Positions 5,396-11,816 of a DNA stretch of 11,816 nucleotides are shown piece after piece (the first letter of the stretch is position 1; the number at the start of each line of letters is the position of its first letter). The position numbers and the translations under genes were made by a program. The notes under the pieces were generated by a model. That model did not search any database, was not told where the DNA came from, and saw only the letters and a list, made by a program, of their open reading frames with translations. This stretch comes from Bacteroidales bacterium (lineage in GTDB: Bacteria; Bacteroidota; Bacteroidia; Bacteroidales; F082): NCBI GenBank assembly GCA_029933565.1, contig JAOZNY010000067.1, forward strand, positions 1 to 11,816, read 5' to 3'.

Positions 5396-6586
5396 TTATC
5401 CTACAACCTCATTTACAAGTTCAGCAGCCTCTTGCAATCTTATTGCTGAGTGAACTTTAAGCCCTGAGTTGTCAATAAGTTCCTTACCTTCTTTGGCATT
5501 GGTTCCTTGTAATCTTACTATAATTGGGACATTAATATCTCCAATATTATTATAGGCATCAACAACACCCTGAGCAACACGGTCGCAACGAACAATTCCT
5601 CCAAAAATATTAACAAGAATTGCCTCTACACTTGGGTCTTTCAGAATAATTCTAAAAGCTTCTTCAACACGTTTTGCATCGGCAGTGCCACCTACATCAA
5701 GGAAGTTGGCAGGATTTCCACCCGACATTTTTATCATATCCATAGTAGCCATGGCAAGTCCGGCACCATTAACCAAACAAGCAACATTACCATCTAGTTT
5801 TACAAAATTCAAATCAAAACGGCTAGCTTCAACTTCAGCAGGATCCTCTTCTGAAAGGTCGCGCATTGTTGCAATATCTTTGTGGCGATAAAGTGCATTG
5901 TTATCAATTGAAACTTTAGCATCGGCTGCAAAAACCTTTCCGTCAGCAGCCTTAATAATTGGGTTGATTTCAAATAAACTCGCATCGGCACCAACATAGG
6001 CTTTGTAAAGGGCAGCAACAAATTTCACCATTTCTTTAAAGGCGATACCGCTTAGTCCTAAGTTAAAAGCAATTCTCCTGGCCTGAAATCCTGTAATCCC
6101 TACTTTTGGATCAATAACTTCATGAAAGATCTCGTCAGGAGTTTCTTCAGCAACCTGTTCAATATTCATTCCACCACGTGGCGAATACATTACCATATTT
6201 TGGCCTAAATCGCGGTTAAGCAATATACTCATATAATATTCTTCAACATCTTCCGGCCCTGCGTAGTAAACATTTTGTTCAACAATAATCTTACTTACCA
6301 GTTTTCCTTCTTTTTTAGTTTGAGGTGTAATCAGCATCATGCCAATAATCTCATCAGCAAATTGTTTTACTTCATCGAGACTTTTAGCAATCTTAACACC
6401 ACCACCTTTTCCGCGTCCACCGGCATGGATCTGGGCTTTTACAGCCCACTTATCTGATCCTGTATGTTTTTGTATTTCTTTTGCTGCATCCACAGCGGCT
6501 TCAGGTGAAGTGACCATTATGCTAAATGGAACATTAACGCCATAACCTTTAAGTATTGATTTACCTTGGTATTCGTGTAAATTCAT
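5396..6586 (-). CDS. sucC: Succinate--CoA ligase (ADP-forming) beta subunit
   Basis: The beta subunit of the TCA-cycle enzyme that interconverts succinyl-CoA and succinate with nucleotide phosphorylation. The chain is 396 residues, slightly longer than the 388 of E. coli. It starts MNLHEYQGKSIL and has the ATP-grasp fold with AQIHAGGRGKGGG (51-63). The C-terminal CoA-ligase part is marked by VNGAGLAMATMDMIK, ANFLDVGGTA and NIFGGIVRCD. It is intact, with no missing signature. The alpha subunit gene sucD is not next to it: downstream is the convergent lipoprotein gene, and upstream the divergent lolD. The two subunits must therefore be expressed from separate loci. A -7 box on the minus strand lies 40 nt ahead of the start. 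Confidence 0.96.
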   Translation of the reverse strand: MNLHEYQGKSILKGYGVNVPFSIMVTSPEAAVDAAKEIQKHTGSDKWAVKAQIHAGGRGKGGGVKIAKSLDEVKQFADEIIGMMLITPQTKKEGKLVSKIIVEQNVYYAGPEDVEEYYMSILLNRDLGQNMVMYSPRGGMNIEQVAEETPDEIFHEVIDPKVGITGFQARRIAFNLGLSGIAFKEMVKFVAALYKAYVGADASLFEINPIIKAADGKVFAADAKVSIDNNALYRHKDIATMRDLSEEDPAEVEASRFDLNFVKLDGNVACLVNGAGLAMATMDMIKMSGGNPANFLDVGGTADAKRVEEAFRIILKDPSVEAILVNIFGGIVRCDRVAQGVVDAYNNIGDINVPIIVRLQGTNAKEGKELIDNSGLKVHSAIRLQEAAELVNEVVG

Positions 6587-6625
6587 CTTTTTGTTGATTT
6601 AAATTTATTCAAAATTTTAGGACAC

Positions 6626-6633
6626 CAAAAGTA
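6626..6633 (-). promoter_or_regulatory. Bacteroidetes -7 box for sucC
   Basis: Read on the minus strand this is TACTTTTG, an exact TAnnTTTG. It lies 40 nt upstream of the sucC ATG. No -33 box is obvious in the AT-rich DNA beyond it. Confidence 0.45.
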
Positions 6634-6733
6634 AACATATTAATAAAAACTTAATACTTTAATACAGAAAGTTTTTCGCAAAATCAAAATTTAGAAGGAA
6701 ATATAAATAAGGAGTTGAGAAAAGGTTGTCGTT

Positions 6734-6818
6734 GTTGTCGGGTTGTCATAGTTATTGTTGTTGATTAAGCCTTCACCTGCCCATTACCCATCCTGAATAT
6801 AGTTGACAACCCGACAAC
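6734..6818. repeat. 85-bp element bounded by 15-bp perfect inverted repeats
   Basis: GTTGTCGGGTTGTCA (6734-6748) is repeated exactly in inverse at 6804-6818, with 55 bp between. The arm is itself built from GTTGTC-GG-GTTGTC. The interior holds GTT-rich sequence and a CCCAT word repeated at a 7-bp distance (6780-6791). It lies between the divergent sucC and lolD promoters. It could be an operator pair, a MITE-like remnant or a large stem-loop; the sequence does not decide. Confidence 0.6.
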
Positions 6819-6847
6819 TTGCACACTCTTTCTTACCTTCATTTCAC

Positions 6848-6855
6848 TATCTTTG
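6848..6855 (+). promoter_or_regulatory. Bacteroidetes -7 box for lolD
   Basis: TATCTTTG is an exact TAnnTTTG, followed by CAAAA. It ends only 13 nt before the proposed TTG start at 6869, so the transcript would have a very short leader. This position argues against translation starting further upstream. Confidence 0.5.
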
Positions 6856-6868
6856 CAAAAAATTAATT

Positions 6869-7516
6869 TTGCTAAAAGCCGAAAACATAACAAAGAAGTT
6901 TGGAAACATACAGGTACTTAATGGTATTAGTATGCAAGTAAGCAAAGGTGAAATTATTTCAATTGTTGGGGCATCGGGTGCTGGAAAATCAACTTTATTG
7001 CAAATTCTAGGCACTATTGAAAAGCCTGATTCGGGGATAATTACTCTGAACGATAAAAGTTTGGTAGGTTTAAAAGACAAAGAACTTTCAGCAACAAGAA
7101 ACAAAATGATTGGATTTGTTTTTCAGTTTCATCACCTATTACCTGAATTTACGGCACTCGAGAATATTTGCATTCCTGCTTTTATTGCAGGAAAAAGTAA
7201 AAGTTCGGCAGAAGAAAAGGCTAAAGAACTATTGGGATTAATGAATTTGACTAATCGGTCGACGCATAAACCAAACGAAATGTCGGGAGGAGAGCAGCAA
7301 AGAGTTGCAATTGCAAGAGCCCTAATAAATAATCCAGCTGTAATCCTTGCCGACGAACCTTCAGGGAATTTGGATTCAGAGGCTTCTGATGCTTTGCACA
7401 AACTAATTTTTACTTTAAGGGAAGAACTTAAGCAAACATTTGTAATTGTAACTCATAATAAGGAGTTGGCAAATATGGCAGACAGGAAATTGGAAATAAT
7501 TGACGGCCGTATTTAA
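6869..7516 (+). CDS. lolD: ABC transporter ATP-binding protein, LolD type
   Basis: A 215-residue stand-alone ABC ATPase of the LolD/MacB/FtsE group. In the Lol pathway it powers the release of outer-membrane lipoproteins from the inner membrane. It shows Walker A GASGAGKST (34-42), a Q-loop at Gln86 (VFQFHHLLPEFTALEN), signature SGGEQQRVAIARAL (from 139), Walker B VILADEP (158-164) and H-loop VTHN (His196). The TTG at 6869 is chosen because it yields LKAENITKKFG, the normal N-terminus of the family. An ATG at 6803 in the same frame lies inside the inverted-repeat element and ahead of the -7 box. Permease genes (lolC/lolE) are not adjacent, so the Lol assignment over another MacB-like exporter rests on sequence type alone. 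Confidence 0.88.
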   Translation: MLKAENITKKFGNIQVLNGISMQVSKGEIISIVGASGAGKSTLLQILGTIEKPDSGIITLNDKSLVGLKDKELSATRNKMIGFVFQFHHLLPEFTALENICIPAFIAGKSKSSAEEKAKELLGLMNLTNRSTHKPNEMSGGEQQRVAIARALINNPAVILADEPSGNLDSEASDALHKLIFTLREELKQTFVIVTHNKELANMADRKLEIIDGRI

Positions 7517-7599
7517 TTGAAAAATAATATCGAGAAATAAGCGTTCTTTATTGTTGAAATGAAGGTATACAAATAAGCAGGATAAAGAGAAAATTTATA

Positions 7600-10281
7600 A
7601 TGAATCTTAGACTTGAAAAATATTTTGGTAAAGCACTGATAATAATTATCTTGTTAATGCTGGGGACCACGGCTTTCTCACAGCAGGCTAAAACCTACGA
7701 TGAAGCTATTATTATGGGTGATAGGTTTTTTGGGGAAGAAAAATTTCTTGATGCTAAAGCATATTACGAAATGGCACTATCATTTAAGGCCAAAGATGAA
7801 TATGCAAACTCACAAATAAATAAAATTGTGAGTAAAATGGGCTCTCAAATGGAACAAGAGGACCGATATCTGGAAATTATTGATAAGGCTGATTTGCTTT
7901 TTAGTCAGAATAAATTTGATGATGCTTTGAATGAGTATTATAAGGCTCTAGCCATTTTTCCCGATGATAGTTATGCTAAGAACAAAGCAAACTCAATTAG
8001 GGATTTGCAAACTAATCAAAGGGAGAAACTTGAATCGTTTAATAATTTACTGACTGAGGCTGATGAGTATATCAGTAAGAATGAATTTGAAGAAGCACTA
8101 TTAAATTACAAAAGAGCAGGAAAAATTTTCCCTGGTAACCAGCAATTGGAAATTACTATAGCAAAAACCAAAGAAAAGAAAATTGAATACGATGAAAAAC
8201 TAAAAATATATACTGAGGAGGTAGAACTTGCAAAAAGATACGTTAGTGTTAAGAACTATTCTCAGGCTCTTAAACATTTAAATAAGGCACTTGAGGCATT
8301 CCCTGAAAATTGGGTAGTTGCAAACGAAATTAAGAAATATGAGCCACTTGCCAAGAATCAGGACGAATACAATAAGCAAATTGAAATTGCAGATGAGCAG
8401 TATGTAAACAGGGATTATGTTTCGGCAAAAGAAACTTACTTAAAAGCAAGTGAATTATGGCCTGAAAATACCTATCCTGCCGACATGATTTTGAAGATTG
8501 ATGATCAACTAAGAGATCAAATGAAAGATTTAACGGCTAACTATAAAAAGGCAGTTGCTCAGGCTGATAGTTTGTTTAGTATTGAGAAATTTGAGGAAGC
8601 CATTGGTGGATATAATTTTGCATTGAGTTTAAAACCGAAGGCTCCCTACCCAAAAAAGAAACTTGCTGAAATTGAAAATATCTTTGCAGAAAGGCAAGAA
8701 AAACTCGAAGCAGAGTACGGAAATATTTTGATAGCCGCCGATTCGCTGTTTGCCGAAAGAGAACTAATTAATGCAAAAGTTAAGTATGAACTTGCCCTAA
8801 GTATTCGTCCTAACGATAAATACCCTGCGAGTCAGTTACTTGAAATTGAGATGCTTCAAAAGGCAATTACAGAGCAGGAGAATGTTCAATCACAATACGA
8901 TGGACTGATATCAGAGGCTGATAATTATATGCTTTCGATGCAATATGAAAAAGCACTTGAAAAATACAGAGAGGCCTTGGTACTTAAAGAAGGTGAGGAA
9001 TACCCAATAAATAAAATAGCAGAAGCAGAAATGCTGATGGCCGACGTTGCAAGGCAACTTGAGATAGAAGAAAACTATTCAATACAAATGTCGTTGGGTG
9101 CTCGCTTACTTGCAGAAAACAATTTAGTTGATGCCCGAAAATCATTTGTATCAGCCTCTGAATGGAAGCCTGCCGAGGAAGAGCCTAAAACTAAAATAGT
9201 TGAAATTGATGACTTGCTTGAGCAAAGAAGACTTGATGAAATTGCTAACATACAGTATCAAACTTTCTTAAAGCAAAGTGATTCATTACAAAATATATAT
9301 TTGTATGATGCCTCAATAATTGCGATTAAGGATGCTTTAGTAATTAAGCCGGGTGATGTTTTTGCCACAAACAAACTTGAGGAGTTAATAAGTGAAAAGG
9401 CAGAGTATGAAAAGGTAATGGCTGCTAAAATTGCATATGAAAATGCTATAACTGTAGCCGACAGTCTGTTTGCCGACAAAGATTATTTGCTGGCTAAAGT
9501 GTCATACGAAGAAGCATCGGGTATTAATGCCGATAAAACATATCCAAGAAATAAAATATTGGAGATAAATGGAATTTTGGAGCGTATTGCTATTGAAAAT
9601 GCAAGAAAATACAATTTGGCAATTGTTAAGGCAGACAATTATTTCGATGCATCCAACTTAGGAGAGGCACTTGTGCAATACAAAGCCGCTTCAGGTTTTA
9701 AACCTGATGAAAATTATCCTAAGCAAAGAATGGCAGAGTGTAATACAATAATTGAGGAGAAACTGGCATTGGTAAGAAACGAGTACAATCTTGCAATTGC
9801 GGATGCTGATAAATTTTATGCTGCTAAGATTTACGACAAGGCAATAGCTGCTTATCAGAAGGCTGATGATATTTTTCCTGATATGACTTATCCAGAAGAG
9901 ATGATCACAAAAATTATTAACTATATCGAGGAAAATTCAATTGTTGACGTGCTTGAACAAACAATTATAGTTAGTTCAAATACTACTGAAACTTTGGCTT
10001 TTGAACCAGTTAGGATAAATGTTAGAAAAAGTAATTATATTTTCGTTAAGGCAACAAACTTGAGCGGAAATCCCTTCAAAATTATTTTTGGCTACGGTAG
10101 CGATAAGGGTAAAAATGGTGGTTTTGTGGTTCAGGTTCCTGAAGGAAACGAGCAGAATGATTACATTATTCGGGTTGGTAACCAATATAAATGGTTCTCA
10201 GAAGATAATAACTGGTTGAGTATTTATCCTGAAAACGGAGAAATTGAAATAAGTTTCTTGAGGATTTCTAAAAGCGATTAA
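7600..10281 (+). CDS. Large exported protein with 13 TPR-like repeats and a beta-rich C-terminal domain
   Basis: An 893-residue protein with an N-terminal signal peptide: basic up to Lys11, hydrophobic 12-26, likely cleavage after Ser27. Thirteen repeats follow, starting near residues 33, 90, 147, 204, 257, 315, 373, 433, 493, 553, 613, 671 and 729, a spacing of 53-60. Each has the form Y-x3-I-x2-AD-x-hydrophobic-F...A-x3-Y-x2-A-x2-hydrophobic-P...YP-x3-[IL]-x-EI. That is one TPR helix pair plus an extra, charged, probably coiled helix. Residues 780-893 are different: beta-rich and aromatic (FKIIFGYGSDKG, YKWFSEDNNWLSIYPENGE), perhaps a ligand-binding sandwich. There is no membrane anchor after the signal and no type IX secretion tail that I can recognise. 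It is probably a periplasmic scaffold. It starts 83 nt after lolD with no clear promoter, so co-transcription is possible. Function unknown. Confidence 0.85.
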   Translation: MNLRLEKYFGKALIIIILLMLGTTAFSQQAKTYDEAIIMGDRFFGEEKFLDAKAYYEMALSFKAKDEYANSQINKIVSKMGSQMEQEDRYLEIIDKADLLFSQNKFDDALNEYYKALAIFPDDSYAKNKANSIRDLQTNQREKLESFNNLLTEADEYISKNEFEEALLNYKRAGKIFPGNQQLEITIAKTKEKKIEYDEKLKIYTEEVELAKRYVSVKNYSQALKHLNKALEAFPENWVVANEIKKYEPLAKNQDEYNKQIEIADEQYVNRDYVSAKETYLKASELWPENTYPADMILKIDDQLRDQMKDLTANYKKAVAQADSLFSIEKFEEAIGGYNFALSLKPKAPYPKKKLAEIENIFAERQEKLEAEYGNILIAADSLFAERELINAKVKYELALSIRPNDKYPASQLLEIEMLQKAITEQENVQSQYDGLISEADNYMLSMQYEKALEKYREALVLKEGEEYPINKIAEAEMLMADVARQLEIEENYSIQMSLGARLLAENNLVDARKSFVSASEWKPAEEEPKTKIVEIDDLLEQRRLDEIANIQYQTFLKQSDSLQNIYLYDASIIAIKDALVIKPGDVFATNKLEELISEKAEYEKVMAAKIAYENAITVADSLFADKDYLLAKVSYEEASGINADKTYPRNKILEINGILERIAIENARKYNLAIVKADNYFDASNLGEALVQYKAASGFKPDENYPKQRMAECNTIIEEKLALVRNEYNLAIADADKFYAAKIYDKAIAAYQKADDIFPDMTYPEEMITKIINYIEENSIVDVLEQTIIVSSNTTETLAFEPVRINVRKSNYIFVKATNLSGNPFKIIFGYGSDKGKNGGFVVQVPEGNEQNDYIIRVGNQYKWFSEDNNWLSIYPENGEIEISFLRISKSD

Positions 10282-10333
10282 TTATTACTGAGGAAACATA
10301 TAGAGAATATTAGTATATGTGAAATAATATCAT

Positions 10334-10341
10334 TACATTTG
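10334..10341 (+). promoter_or_regulatory. Bacteroidetes -7 box for ppnP
   Basis: TACATTTG is an exact TAnnTTTG, 18 nt before the ATG at 10360. A 7-bp inverted repeat, ACATATA/TATATGT (10296-10302 and 10314-10320), lies just upstream, where a regulator could bind. That second point is weak. Confidence 0.45.
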
Positions 10342-10359
10342 TTACCAAAACATGGAACT

Positions 10360-10644
10360 ATGTATGAATTAAGAAAGTACCACGGCGACAAAGTAATGAG
10401 TTTGACCTACGAAGGCGATGAGCAAGTATTCTCAGTTGGTATAATTGCACCTGGCGAGTATCAGTTTGGCACGCTAAAGCAAGAAGTTTTTTCAGTTACA
10501 CATGGAATGATTTCGGTGTGGATTGAAGGTCAGGATGGATGGGCAGATTTTAAACTTAATAATAGTTTTGTTGTTCATACCCACAAAAACTTTAAGTTAA
10601 GAGTAAAGGAGACAAGTGCCTACATTTGTTTTTATGAAGATTAA
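10360..10644 (+). CDS. ppnP: Pyrimidine/purine nucleoside phosphorylase, PpnP (DUF1255) family
   Basis: A small single-domain cupin that, in E. coli, phosphorolyses a broad range of nucleosides to the free base and ribose 1-phosphate. Starting at the ATG at 10360 the product is 94 residues, exactly the E. coli length. The family pattern is visible: an early YHGDKVMSL, then VGIIAPGEYQFGTLKQEVFSVTHGMISVWI as the first barrel strands, NNSFVVHTHKNFKLRV, and the end SAYICFYED, which parallels the SYLCRY ending of the E. coli protein. An in-frame TTG at 10339 lies within the -7 box and is rejected as a start. The small TPR gene follows after 11 nt, so these two are probably an operon. Confidence 0.88.
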   Translation: MYELRKYHGDKVMSLTYEGDEQVFSVGIIAPGEYQFGTLKQEVFSVTHGMISVWIEGQDGWADFKLNNSFVVHTHKNFKLRVKETSAYICFYED

Positions 10645-10655
10645 AAAGACTACGA

Positions 10656-10934
10656 TTGAAAAAAGAAGAAGGGGAGATCATAGAGGGGATAAGTAAGTTG
10701 GATATTTTGATTAGCAAAAGTCCTAATGTTGATTTGCTATACAAAAGGGCTAAGTTACTAATACAACTAGGTGAAAATGCAAAGGCTGTAAATGATTTTA
10801 GCAAAATACTAAAACTCGATCCTGAACAAAAATATGCAAAGGCACAACTCGAGTATTTGACAACAATTATCAGATACAACAACACTGATATTTATGCCAG
10901 TACAAATACTAATTTCGATCCATGGATGGAATAA
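10656..10934 (+). CDS. Small TPR protein with a TTG start
   Basis: A 92-residue, probably cytoplasmic protein. One TPR is clear at about residues 25-58, with the consensus small and aromatic positions filled (Ala32, Ala44, Phe48, Pro56). A helix follows (AKAQLEYLTTIIRY), and the end IYASTNTNFDPWME resembles a C-terminal NxDPW motif I associate with short TPR proteins of this phylum. The only useful initiator is the TTG at 10656, giving KKEEGEIIEGI; no ATG is in frame until the penultimate codon. It starts 11 nt after ppnP, which implies co-transcription. TPRs bind other proteins; the partner is unknown. The single TPR plus capping helix may mean that it works as a dimer or on a larger TPR protein. 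Confidence 0.75.
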   Translation: MKKEEGEIIEGISKLDILISKSPNVDLLYKRAKLLIQLGENAKAVNDFSKILKLDPEQKYAKAQLEYLTTIIRYNNTDIYASTNTNFDPWME

Positions 10935-11013
10935 TCGGAATTAGTCAGAAAGTTCCTATTCCTCATTATCTAATCTTGATCCTAACTAGAGACTTTGAGA
11001 TGATTTATTGGTC

Positions 11014-11053
11014 TGATCTTTGGTGTATTAATTGTAATTTTAAACAAAGATCA
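11014..11053. promoter_or_regulatory. 9-bp inverted repeat ahead of the last gene (possible operator)
   Basis: TGATCTTTG (11014-11022) and CAAAGATCA (11045-11053) are perfect inverse copies separated by 22 bp of AT-rich DNA. The block ends 13 bp before the ATG at 11067. The 40-bp span and position suit a regulator site covering the promoter. As RNA it could also form a hairpin in the leader. No TAnnTTTG box is visible in this gap. Confidence 0.4.
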
Positions 11054-11066
11054 ATCATTTACCATA

Positions 11067-11696
11067 ATGAGACTAAAAGAGTTTATAACTTTATCAGTGA
11101 TAATATTTATACTTTTTTTTAGTAAGATTTTATTAGGTCAGGCTTTTGATAACTCTTATCCAACCAAAAAGATTGAGTATTTCCCAAACTCGATAAATTC
11201 ATTCTGGAAATACGAAAGACATGATAAAATTAAGGATGAAATAGATACAGTTACCATCAAAATAATAGGAGATACATTAATATTAAATAGGCTATTTAGA
11301 ATATGGGAATACAAATCAAAAAACAGTAAAGAGTTTTATTTTTATTCTACTGATAAAGATTCTATTAGAATTATTAATCCGATCAGTATGGATTTAATTC
11401 AGTTATTTATAATTCCTTTTGAATTAAATCGTAGTTGGGTTGTGTATGAAGATGTTAATATTCTTAGCCATAACAATAGTGTTTTTAGTGTTATGGAGAT
11501 TAAAACTAACAAGACACAAGAACCCGAATCCGAACTGTTTTTAATCAAACATCAAAAGTATGGTCGTAATGTTTATTTTACTGAAATAATTTGGTTTAAA
11601 CCTTATCAGGGAATATTAAGACTTGAAAAGAAACATTGGGGTAGAGTGCAATCAATTGATGAATCATGGGAATTAATTGAAAGTAATGTCAAATAA
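11067..11696 (+). CDS. Exported protein of unknown function
   Basis: A 209-residue protein with a good signal peptide: Arg2 and Lys4, a strongly hydrophobic stretch from about 6 to 23, and a likely cut around Gly24-Gln25-Ala26. There is no lipobox cysteine. The mature part starts with YFPNSINSFWKYERHD, reminiscent of Bacteroidota secreted proteins that open with an [FY]FP-x4-N-x-W-x-Y motif. It is then mostly predicted beta strand with alternating charged and aromatic residues (FRIWEYKS, EFYFYSTDKDSI, EIIWFKPYQGILRLEKK). I do not recognise a named domain. A run of eight T (11113-11120) lies in the signal-peptide codons. The gene is separated from the small TPR gene by 132 nt and is probably transcribed on its own. 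Confidence 0.78.
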   Translation: MRLKEFITLSVIIFILFFSKILLGQAFDNSYPTKKIEYFPNSINSFWKYERHDKIKDEIDTVTIKIIGDTLILNRLFRIWEYKSKNSKEFYFYSTDKDSIRIINPISMDLIQLFIIPFELNRSWVVYEDVNILSHNNSVFSVMEIKTNKTQEPESELFLIKHQKYGRNVYFTEIIWFKPYQGILRLEKKHWGRVQSIDESWELIESNVK

Positions 11697-11754
11697 TAAA
11701 ATGCATAACCAAAAAATGAATATTTAACACTGGATACTGTAGTAGTTAAACCCA

Positions 11755-11796
11755 ATTCAGCATTCAGCATTCAACATTGGATATTCAGTATTCAAT
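11755..11796 (+). repeat. Six degenerate heptamers (ATTCAGC type)
   Basis: Read in sevens: ATTCAGC, ATTCAGC, ATTCAAC, ATTGGAT, ATTCAGT, ATTCAAT. All six begin ATT and five begin ATTCA. It lies 58 bp after the last gene's stop. The preceding word CTGGATACTG (11730-11739) is shared with the tract after ftsY. No coding sense is apparent, since a period of seven does not keep a reading frame. Confidence 0.7.
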
Positions 11797-11816
11797 TTCT
11801 GTTTTTTTACTATTTT

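Noticed and set aside
6803..6868. ATG at 6803 as the lolD start
   Set aside because: It lies within the right arm of the inverted repeat and upstream of the TATCTTTG box; the added residues are not seen in LolD proteins.
10339..10359. TTG at 10339 as the ppnP start
   Set aside because: The codon is part of the TACATTTG promoter box, and the ATG at 10360 gives exactly the family length.
10922..11122. A 66-residue reading frame overlapping the small TPR gene and the exported-protein gene
   Set aside because: It overlaps two better genes, matches no family known to me and mostly covers intergenic AT-rich DNA.

Overview
The window is AT-rich DNA from a member of the Bacteroidota, most likely from the Bacteroidales/Marinilabiliales side, though the sequence does not settle the order. 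The evidence is: a fused formimidoyltransferase-cyclodeaminase; the small DUF4295 protein directly behind ribosomal protein L33 and ahead of ftsY; near-absence of Shine-Dalgarno sequences; several -7 boxes of the Bacteroidetes type TAnnTTTG; and repetitive TPR and lipoprotein families typical of this phylum.

Left part (1-3300): the last codons of an unidentified gene, then ftcD (histidine degradation to the folate pool) flanked on both sides by small hairpin repeats. Next come a six-helix MarC-family membrane protein, rpmG (L33) and a 50-codon DUF4295 gene closed by a strong terminator. L28 (rpmB), usually the first gene of this ribosomal cluster in the phylum, is not upstream of rpmG here.

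Middle part (3300-6600): ftsY (SRP receptor), then a lipoprotein gene with two internal copies of a 60-residue, two-cysteine domain, then sucC on the minus strand. The lipoprotein gene lies between two near-identical ~100-bp three-hairpin elements. The second ends in a terminator shared with the convergent sucC.

Right part (6600-11816): an 85-bp inverted-repeat element, then a LolD-type ABC ATPase with a TTG start. It is followed by a 893-residue exported protein with 13 regular TPR-like repeats and a beta-rich C-terminal domain, a ppnP nucleoside phosphorylase, a 92-residue TPR protein and an exported protein of unknown function. The window ends in a heptamer-periodic intergenic tract.

The genes mostly serve separate housekeeping roles (catabolism, translation, protein targeting, TCA cycle, lipoprotein export, nucleoside salvage). 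I see no defence system, transposase, phage gene, RNA gene or CRISPR array. The least explained material is in the intergenic DNA, which holds at least three distinct repeat classes, and in the two repeat-built exported proteins.
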